Source of the DNA: Muribaculaceae bacterium
GTDB taxonomy: Bacteria > Bacteroidota > Bacteroidia > Bacteroidales > Muribaculaceae
NCBI GenBank assembly: GCA_017548365.1
Contig: JAFZAC010000040.1
Coordinates: 1-64,000 of the forward strand
Length of the DNA stretch: 64,000 nt
Direction: 5' to 3'
Shown here: one piece after another, positions 1-5,917 of the stretch
Layout of the letters: every line of letters begins with the position of its first letter
Numbering within the stretch: the first letter of the stretch is position 1
Notes under the pieces: model-generated
Told to the model about the DNA's origin: nothing
Database searches by the model: none
What the model saw: the letters and a program-made list of their open reading frames with translations, nothing else
Made by a program: the position numbers and the translations under genes

Positions 1-214
1 CTCAATCCTCGTACCCCGTTCCTCAAAAAAATGGCACACAATTTTTTCAAGAATTGTCCCAAAACAATCCTGACACGCAACCCGGTTTAAATATAAGCCC
101 CATAAGCCCCTTACCTCTCTCTAAGTCAAAAGTGACAAAAAGCAAAACCAGCAAAAAAAGGAACAAAAAGAGAAGAAAATAATTTTTTTTTCGTTTTTTG
201 TCCCACTCTCCAAT

Positions 215-240
215 CACGATCCTCGATTACGATCCCGATT
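215..240 (+). repeat. CGATYCN short-period array, copy 1
   Basis: CGAT words recur every 6-7 bases (starts at 217, 224, 230, 236). The same word family occurs at 558-588, 2572-2615, 45956-45986 and inverted inside pdxB near 4080-4105. Confidence 0.7.
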
Positions 241-341
241 TTTTTAAAAAAAATGTCCCACAAGAATCCTGGGCGCTGTTGGTGCATTGCGCCGTAACCA
301 CGGCGTTCATTCAGCATTCTGAATTAGTGAAGGCGCAGCCC

Positions 342-494
342 CATTCTGCATTCTGCATTATGAATTATGCATTGATTAAGCATTGTGCATTATACATTGA
401 TTAAGCATTGTGCATTGTGCATTCTGCATTGTGCATTCTGCATTTTGTATTTTGCATTATGCATTGTGCATTATGCATTGTGCATTATGCATTG
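342..494 (+). repeat. ATTNTGC heptamer array
   Basis: About 20 near-perfect tandem units of the 7-mer ATTNTGC, where the fourth base varies freely, with two inserted words of the form ATTGATTAAGC. Three units make 21 bases, so any open frame through it reads as a 7-residue His/Cys/Ala repeat; this is a by-product and not a gene. Inverted short copies lie just after stop codons at 2506-2552 and 33931-33965. Confidence 0.9.
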
Positions 495-557
495 TTAAAG
501 GGTGTAACTTTTTGAATGAATTGCTCCCTTATGGCCCAAACGACGCCGTAGGCGCAT

Positions 558-588
558 CCGATCACGATTCTCGTTCACGATCCCCGAA
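558..588 (+). repeat. CGATYCN short-period array, copy 2
   Basis: CGA or CGT words start at 559, 565, 572, 578 and 585, giving periods of 6, 7, 6 and 7. It is the same family as the array at 215-240. Confidence 0.65.
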
Positions 589-628
589 CTATTTTTTGTG
601 TTTCTCACGAAAAAGGAGTACCGTTTAA

Positions 629-688
629 TAAATTAGGCGGCGCCTCGGCAACAAAAATAAAAATCTTTGTTTTTCATTTTGTATTTGA
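629..688 (+). repeat. Imperfect 60-base repeat, copy A
   Basis: Starts with TAAATTAGG, a small GC palindrome, CTC, an A-rich run, then a T-rich run ending GTATTT. It aligns over its full length with 777-837. Both copies can fold into two small hairpins. Confidence 0.6.
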
Positions 689-776
689 ATTAAATGCTCT
701 CGTTCGAAAAGCATTGAGCAAGTTCTGCTTTTTCTCACTTAATCGCATTTTTCTCTCGGTTTGCACTAATTTTGGA

Positions 777-837
777 TAAATTAGGCTTCGCCTCAGAAAT
801 AAAAAAGAAAATTTGTTGATTTTCTTTTTGTATTTCA
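777..837 (+). repeat. Imperfect 60-base repeat, copy B
   Basis: Second copy of the element at 629-688, with AGGC-TTC-GCCT in place of the GC palindrome, then an AAAGAAAA/TTTTCTTT hairpin. It ends inside the promoter of the downstream gene, so one copy of the repeat supplies that gene's -33 element. Confidence 0.6.
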
Positions 838-857
838 TTCAGCTTGCACTAAATTTG
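827..857 (+). promoter_or_regulatory. Bacteroidota-type promoter for the THUMP methyltransferase
   Basis: TTTG at 827-830, a 19-base spacer and TAAATTTG at 850-857 match the known Bacteroidota sigma factor consensus. The start codon at 906 gives a leader of roughly 40 bases. Confidence 0.65.
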
Positions 858-905
858 CACTATATTTCACGCATTGTGGAATAATAATTACATATTGAGA
901 CAATT

Positions 906-2501
906 ATGAGCGAGACATTTGAAATGGTTGCTAAGACCTTCCAGGGGCTGGAGGGCGTGTTGAGTGATGAACTGACAGCGCTAGGAGCGCAAGATGTGGT
1001 GCAGGGCCGCCGCATGGTGTCGTTCAAGGGCGACAAAGAGTTGATGTACCGTGCAAATTTCTGCCTTCGCACGGCGTTGCGGGTGCTCAAACCCATCTAT
1101 AAGTTCACGTCGACCGATGCCGACGACCTCTATGAGCAGGTGAAGCAGTTCCATTGGGAGGACATTATGACCGAGAGCAGCACGTTCTCGATAGACACTA
1201 CCGTGTATAGCGAATCATTCAAGCACTCGCGATTTGTGACCTACCGCGTGAAAGACGGCATCGCCGACTACTTCATGGAGCAGTGCGGCAAGCGTCCGTC
1301 AATACGTCTCAACGCCCCCGACTACCAGTTCAACGTGCACATCAACGGCAAGGAAGTGACCATCTCGCTCGACTCGTCGGGTGAGCCCCTATACAAACGT
1401 GGATGGCGCGTGGCACAGACCGATGCACCCATCAACGAGGTGCTGGCTGCCGGCATCATCAAGCTGAGCGGCTGGGACGGCGAGAGCAACTTTGTCGATC
1501 CCATGTGCGGCTCGGGAACGTTCCTGATTGAGGCAGCACTCATCGCCGCCAACATCAACCCCGGCGTGTACCGCAAGGGATATGCCTTCCAAAAGTGGCC
1601 CGACTATGACGCCGACCTCTTCGACGACATCTACAACGACGACAGCGGGGAGCGCGAGTTCAACCACAAGATTTATGGCTACGACATTCTGGGCAAGGCA
1701 ATTGCCGCCAGCAATGCCAACATCAAGAATGCGGGCCTCACACAGTATATCGAGGTGGAGCGCGTGCCGCTCGAGGAGCAGGAGACAGCGCCCGAGAAAG
1801 GCGTGCTCATCACCAATCCTCCCTATGGCGAGCGCCTCACCAGCGACGAGCTGCCACAGCTTTATGCCACCCTGGGCACCAAGCTCAAGAAGGTGTTCCT
1901 GGGCTATGATTGCTGGCTGATAGTGGGCAGCAACAAGGAGCTTATCGACAACCTGGGACTCAAGGCATCGCTGCACTATCCGCTGCTTAACGGCGACATC
2001 GAGTGTGAGCTGCGCGAGTATGTGATTTTTGACGGCAGCTTCGACGATATGCGCCGCAAGGGCGGCTCTATCAAGAACACCGAGTTCCGCGCCAGCGACA
2101 AGCCCACCTACGAGCGCCGTGAGCGCCATGGCGACGTGCCTCGCCGTGAGTTCAAGCGCGGCGACCGCAGGGGTGGTGACCGTCGTGAGGGTGACCGTCG
2201 TCGTGAGTTCAAACGTGACGGTGACCGCCGCCGTGACTTCAAGCGTGACGGCGACCGCGGCGTGAATCCAGTGCGCAAGCATCGCGATGACCGTGACCGT
2301 GGCGTGAATCCTGTGCGCAAACGTGAGGACGGCACCCGCGTTTACCGCACCGACAGGCCCTACTCCGAGGGCGAGGGACGTCCAAGCCGTACCTTCACCT
2401 TCCACGGCCCACGGCTAGGCGAGGACAAGGAGCGCCCATTGTTCAAAGGCCGCCGCAACGGCTGGAAACGCCGCGACGCCTCGACCAACGAGGAAGATTA
2501 A
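906..2501 (+). CDS. THUMP-domain class I SAM-dependent RNA methyltransferase (RlmL/YpsC-like)
   Basis: Probable 23S rRNA guanine-N2 methyltransferase acting in the cytosol. The N-terminal part (about residues 1-170) has THUMP character. The methyltransferase domain follows, with the SAM-binding loop DPMCGSGTF near residue 198 and the catalytic NPPYGERL motif near residue 303. After about residue 400 comes a long Arg/Asp/Lys tail made of repeats such as FKRDGDRRR and two copies of RGVNPVRK. This tail is not part of the usual family fold and may bind rRNA. The ATG has a good promoter about 50 bases upstream. The family assignment is firm; the exact target base is inferred from homology. Confidence 0.9.
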   Translation: MSETFEMVAKTFQGLEGVLSDELTALGAQDVVQGRRMVSFKGDKELMYRANFCLRTALRVLKPIYKFTSTDADDLYEQVKQFHWEDIMTESSTFSIDTTVYSESFKHSRFVTYRVKDGIADYFMEQCGKRPSIRLNAPDYQFNVHINGKEVTISLDSSGEPLYKRGWRVAQTDAPINEVLAAGIIKLSGWDGESNFVDPMCGSGTFLIEAALIAANINPGVYRKGYAFQKWPDYDADLFDDIYNDDSGEREFNHKIYGYDILGKAIAASNANIKNAGLTQYIEVERVPLEEQETAPEKGVLITNPPYGERLTSDELPQLYATLGTKLKKVFLGYDCWLIVGSNKELIDNLGLKASLHYPLLNGDIECELREYVIFDGSFDDMRRKGGSIKNTEFRASDKPTYERRERHGDVPRREFKRGDRRGGDRREGDRRREFKRDGDRRRDFKRDGDRGVNPVRKHRDDRDRGVNPVRKREDGTRVYRTDRPYSEGEGRPSRTFTFHGPRLGEDKERPLFKGRRNGWKRRDASTNEED

Positions 2502-2505
2502 TCAA

Positions 2506-2552
2506 TGCAGAATGCTTAACCAATTCAAAATGCATAATGCATAATGCAGAAT
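2506..2552 (-). repeat. GCANAAT heptamer cluster after a stop codon
   Basis: Inverted copies of the ATTNTGC family: three adjacent units at 2532-2552 and a further unit near 2507. The cluster starts four bases after the methyltransferase stop codon. Confidence 0.75.
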
Positions 2553-2571
2553 GGAGAGGTGAGTGAGTGAT

Positions 2572-2615
2572 CCGATCACGATTCCCGATTCCCGAATCCG
2601 ATTCACGATCTACGA
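2572..2615 (+). repeat. CGATYCN short-period array, copy 3
   Basis: Seven CGA words start at 2573, 2579, 2586, 2593, 2599, 2606 and 2613 (periods 6-7). It runs up to eight bases before the start codon at 2623, so it forms the leader of the next gene. Confidence 0.8.
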
Positions 2616-2622
2616 AAAAACT

Positions 2623-3612
2623 ATGGCAAAAAAAGGCAGTTACATAGTAGACTACTTCAACAATCGAGGTTTCTTTGGACTATCGATAGTATTGATGGTG
2701 ATTTTCTCTATCATCGCCAGTGGCAACTTCGATGTGCCCCAGCGAGGATACGGCACCTTCCATAATATCGCTACATGGATCTCTAGCAGCGACACCTCGT
2801 GCTTTGTCGCCGTGGTGTGCAATGTTGTGATAGGAGTCCTGCTGGTCACCCTCAACATCATGTATCGCTACATCAAGACCTACAACTGCTTTATTTTTGC
2901 CGCTGTCTTTGTGCTGCTGCAGGGCATCAACCCCTTCCTCAGCACCCGCTTCTTCTCGGGCACGGCAATGTGCCTGGTTGTAGTGATGTCGCTGTTCTTC
3001 ATGTTTGAGCAGTATGGCCGTCGCGGAGGCGCTTCGCAGGGCATCTTCCTGGTGATGGCGCTGCTGTCGTTTTTCACGTTATATCATTACGTCTTCTTCC
3101 TGTTAATGCCGCTGTTTGTGGTGGGTTTCATCTATATGCGCGTGCTCGACATACGAGGCATCTTTGCCGTGCTTTTCGGCATCGTCACCCCCTATTGGAT
3201 AGTGCTCGGAACTGGTTTGGAGCCGCTGTCGGCATTCCAGTCGCCGCACATCTCTGAGGTGTGGTCGAGTTCGCCGGAGTTTGCCGCCAAGGGATGGGCT
3301 ATCACCATGGCCATCACCACCGTGGCGCTGACGGTGCTGCTCACCATCACCAACCTGAAGACGATGCTCAACTATAGCGTTCACGTGCGCGCGTACAATA
3401 ATTTCTTTATTGCCCTCTCGATTTTTGTGGTGCTGATGATGGCAATCGACTACAACGACTTCCTGATCTACATGCCGCTGCTCAATCTGTGCTTTGCCAT
3501 TCAGTATGGACATTGGTATGTAATAACTCCTCACGAAACTCGTCAGCCAGTGACCATGTGGCTCATGGCTGCGCTGCTCACCGCATTTATCATAGCAATG
3601 GTTATCGCCTGA
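2623..3612 (+). CDS. Polytopic inner-membrane protein, function unknown
   Basis: A 329-residue hydrophobic protein with roughly eight to ten predicted membrane helices and short loops. The chosen ATG at 2623 (MAKKGSY) avoids a 20-residue extension that would only translate the CGATYCN array. No catalytic motif is visible. Its stop codon overlaps the pdxB start (TGATG), so the two are translationally coupled. That suggests joint expression but does not give a function. I do not recognise the family with confidence. Confidence 0.75.
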   Translation: MAKKGSYIVDYFNNRGFFGLSIVLMVIFSIIASGNFDVPQRGYGTFHNIATWISSSDTSCFVAVVCNVVIGVLLVTLNIMYRYIKTYNCFIFAAVFVLLQGINPFLSTRFFSGTAMCLVVVMSLFFMFEQYGRRGGASQGIFLVMALLSFFTLYHYVFFLLMPLFVVGFIYMRVLDIRGIFAVLFGIVTPYWIVLGTGLEPLSAFQSPHISEVWSSSPEFAAKGWAITMAITTVALTVLLTITNLKTMLNYSVHVRAYNNFFIALSIFVVLMMAIDYNDFLIYMPLLNLCFAIQYGHWYVITPHETRQPVTMWLMAALLTAFIIAMVIA

Positions 3613-4697
3613 TGAAAATTGTTGCCGACAGCAAGATTCCCTATCTCAAAGGACTGCTTGAGCCTGTGGCCCAAGAGGTGCTTTATGTGCCAGGCGGCGA
3701 GATAAACAGCGATGTGGTGCGTGATGCACAAGTGCTGCTCACCCGCACCCGCACCCGTTGCGACAGCAAGCTGCTTGAGGGCAGCGCGGTGGAATTCATA
3801 GGCACAGCAACCATTGGTACCGACCACATAGACCTCGACTATTGCCGCAGCCGCGGCATCAAGGTGGTCAACGCTCCGGGATGCAACGCTCCGGCGGTGG
3901 CGCAGTGGGTACATGCCTCAATCCTGCAATGGGTTAAGGTCTGCAAAATCGACAGGCAGCTCACGCTGGGCGTCGTGGGCGTGGGCCACGTGGGAAGCAT
4001 CGTGGCACGCTGGGCACGGCAGTTGGGATTCCGCGTACTTCTAAACGACCCACCACTCGCCGAAGGCGCGGGGGTCGTGGATCGTGATCGGGAATCGGGG
4101 GTCGACGTAGTCGGACAGAGTCGGACAGGGTCGGACATCTCTTCCCTCTTCCCTGAAAAATCTCTCCCCTCTTCCCTCCATCCTCTATCCTTATTACAGC
4201 AGGAATGTGATATTATCACTTTTCACACTCCTCTTACCCGCGATGGCGACTATCCCACCTGGCACCTGTGCGACGAGGCGTTCCTCAATGGCTTGAAGCG
4301 ATGCCGCCTCATCATCAACGCCGCCAGGGGGGCAGTATGCGACAACGAGGTGCTGCTGCGCTGGCATGGCGATATCGCCCTTGACTGCTGGGAGGGAGAA
4401 CCGGCGATTAATGCCGAATTGCTCGACAAGGCCTTTGTGGCGACTCCGCACATCGCCGGCTACAGCCTCCAGGGCAAGCAGCGGGGCACCGCCATGATTG
4501 TTGAGGCGCTGAACCGCCAGTATGGCTGGAACATCAAGCCCGTGCAGGCTGCTAAGCCGTTTTGCGGCGCCGAACACGTGTCTCCACGAGCGATTCTCGA
4601 CAGCTATGACCCTCTCGCCGATACGGCATTGTTGAAATCCTCACCCGAGACTTTTGAGTCGCAGCGCAACAGCTACAACCTGCGCCATGAGGTGTGA
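3612..4697 (+). CDS. pdxB: Erythronate-4-phosphate dehydrogenase with an in-frame repeat insertion
   Basis: Oxidises 4-phospho-D-erythronate with NAD in the DXP-dependent pyridoxal phosphate pathway. The protein has 361 residues from the ATG at 3612, which overlaps the upstream stop. The Rossmann motif is GVVGVGHVG near residue 121. The catalytic Arg is in NAARGAV (about residue 239), an acidic residue lies in CWEGEP (about 261), and the catalytic His is in TPHIAG (about 280). Between NDPPLA and CDIITFHTPL, about 40 residues (roughly 154-195) are encoded by composite tandem-repeat DNA unlike the rest of the gene. The frame stays open through it and all catalytic motifs follow intact, so the enzyme is probably active with an enlarged surface loop. 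Confidence 0.9.
   Translation: MKIVADSKIPYLKGLLEPVAQEVLYVPGGEINSDVVRDAQVLLTRTRTRCDSKLLEGSAVEFIGTATIGTDHIDLDYCRSRGIKVVNAPGCNAPAVAQWVHASILQWVKVCKIDRQLTLGVVGVGHVGSIVARWARQLGFRVLLNDPPLAEGAGVVDRDRESGVDVVGQSRTGSDISSLFPEKSLPSSLHPLSLLQQECDIITFHTPLTRDGDYPTWHLCDEAFLNGLKRCRLIINAARGAVCDNEVLLRWHGDIALDCWEGEPAINAELLDKAFVATPHIAGYSLQGKQRGTAMIVEALNRQYGWNIKPVQAAKPFCGAEHVSPRAILDSYDPLADTALLKSSPETFESQRNSYNLRHEV
4073..4195 (+). repeat. Composite 7-, 10- and 7-base-period array inside pdxB
   Basis: Three word families lie side by side: inverted CGATYCN words at about 4073-4105, three decamers of GTCGGACAGN at 4110-4139, and TCTTCCC-type pyrimidine heptamers at 4140-4190. The composition differs sharply from flanking coding DNA and matches the intergenic arrays elsewhere in the window. 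Confidence 0.85.
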
Positions 4698-4700
4698 GAT

Positions 4701-4732
4701 TTTGTTATTTTGCAAAAGAATATATAACTTTG
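4701..4732 (+). promoter_or_regulatory. Bacteroidota-type promoter for the lipoprotein gene
   Basis: TTTG at 4701-4704, a 20-base spacer and TAACTTTG at 4725-4732, an exact match to the consensus. It overlaps nothing coding and lies 22 bases before the ATG at 4754. Confidence 0.7.
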
Positions 4733-4753
4733 TGGAAACTAAAACCTACTAAT

Positions 4754-5734
4754 ATGAAACAGATATCTTTATTATTGGCACTTGTGCTGATGCTGGCGAG
4801 CTGTCAGTTTGGCGGAAAGGACGGCAACGGACGTCTTCCTAAATCCAACTCGGGTTATACCGACGAGGAAAAAGAGGAAATCATGAATCAGAACAATCCC
4901 ATGCGCCAGGGGGCGACCTATTTCCATAGCGCGTCGATGGACTACTCGGTACAGTATCCAAACTCGTTTGTCGACTTCAAGAAAGACGGCGACCGCGGTT
5001 TCTCATGCCATAGCAAGGACGGTGTGGCACAGTTGAAGGTGTGGGGCGAGCCATGCAACATGGAAGTGGAAGATTTGATGTCTAAAGCGTTGAAGCAGTT
5101 CAACAGCAACGGGGCGCAAGTGGGAGAAACCGACCTTGAGGACGACTCGTTTGAGATAGAGGGCGAAAAGGGCGATATCCACTTCTATCAGCGCACCATC
5201 GTGCACGACGGCAAGAGCGCTACCATGCTCTATGAGTTCAGCACCAAGGAGCGTGACGATATCGACCCCGAGGCGATTTATGTTAGCCTGGGTCCTGAAC
5301 TGGGCGAGACGCTGATTGCTGGCGCTCCTCCAGTAGAAGCTCAGCCCAAGAAAGCCGACCCTAATACTGTGGCACAGGTGGCTTATGTGGGCGAGTGGAA
5401 CACTTTCTCGACAATGACTGGCGACGCTTTCTTTAAGAAGTATCCTGAGTTCAAGGATGTGAATGCTTGGGAAGCTCAGACCGACGGAAAAGAGGTCTAC
5501 TTCATCCTTGCCACCCATGACGACGCCAAGATTACCGTCAAGAACAGCAAGACAGGGGAGCGGCTCTACAACCGCGACAGCCGTCCGCTCATCGTGCGCT
5601 GCAACGCCGGCGGTGAGCCCGACATGGAGATTACCATTCTCGACAACAGCGGCAATATCACTCGCTACGTGCCACGCCACGACAGCAAGAATCATCCTGT
5701 CACTTCCCCAGGCATCAGCGACATGACGCGCTAA
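4754..5734 (+). CDS. Secreted lipoprotein, function unknown
   Basis: 326 residues beginning with a lipoprotein signal peptide whose lipobox is LASC (Cys about residue 17), so the product is likely anchored in the outer or inner membrane facing the periplasm. The ATG at 4754 is chosen because it places the signal peptide at the N-terminus and follows an exact promoter. The mature part is soluble and mixed alpha/beta, with no motif I recognise. It has its own promoter and a terminator directly after, so it is probably a single-gene unit. Confidence 0.8.
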   Translation: MKQISLLLALVLMLASCQFGGKDGNGRLPKSNSGYTDEEKEEIMNQNNPMRQGATYFHSASMDYSVQYPNSFVDFKKDGDRGFSCHSKDGVAQLKVWGEPCNMEVEDLMSKALKQFNSNGAQVGETDLEDDSFEIEGEKGDIHFYQRTIVHDGKSATMLYEFSTKERDDIDPEAIYVSLGPELGETLIAGAPPVEAQPKKADPNTVAQVAYVGEWNTFSTMTGDAFFKKYPEFKDVNAWEAQTDGKEVYFILATHDDAKITVKNSKTGERLYNRDSRPLIVRCNAGGEPDMEITILDNSGNITRYVPRHDSKNHPVTSPGISDMTR

Positions 5735-5769
5735 GACAGCTCCCAGCTGCAATAGCTCTCAAAGGAAAA

Positions 5770-5805
5770 AACGCCCTCTCTGCGCAAGAAAGCAGGAAGG
5801 GCGTT
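5770..5805. terminator. Hairpin terminator between convergent genes
   Basis: AACGCCCT at 5770-5777 pairs with AGGGCGTT at 5798-5805. An A-run precedes it and a T-rich stretch follows, so it can serve both the lipoprotein gene and the minus-strand Sel1 gene. Confidence 0.75.
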
Positions 5806-5917
5806 TATTATGAAAACCATTAATTAACTAGATAAAGATGATTTGCTGTGTGTCGGCTGCTCCCCTGTAAAGAGGGGTGGGAGATGGTTTTTAGATAGCA
5901 AGTTCGTCGTTCTGTTA

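Larger units (their letters stand above)
1..905. other. Repeat-rich non-coding stretch before the first gene
   Basis: No credible gene is seen in these 905 bases. The short open frames here are translations of tandem heptamers or of AT-rich DNA and have no family character. The stretch holds two CGATYCN arrays, a long ATTNTGC array, two copies of an imperfect 60-base repeat and a promoter for the methyltransferase gene. Each is listed separately. Confidence 0.7.

Noticed and set aside
342..494. Possible CRISPR array
   Set aside because: Units are only 7 bases, there are no unique spacers and no cas genes.
198..628. Two short open frames (about 68 and 72 codons) at the left end
   Set aside because: The second is mainly a translation of the ATTNTGC heptamers, giving a Cys/His/Ala repeat; neither has family character or a plausible start context.
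1389..2405. A 338-codon open frame on the minus strand opposite the THUMP methyltransferase
   Set aside because: It lies entirely over a gene with clear motifs and its composition follows the opposite strand's codon bias.
2563..2622. Longer N-terminus for the membrane protein gene
   Set aside because: The extra 20 codons translate the CGATYCN array and are not likely to be protein.
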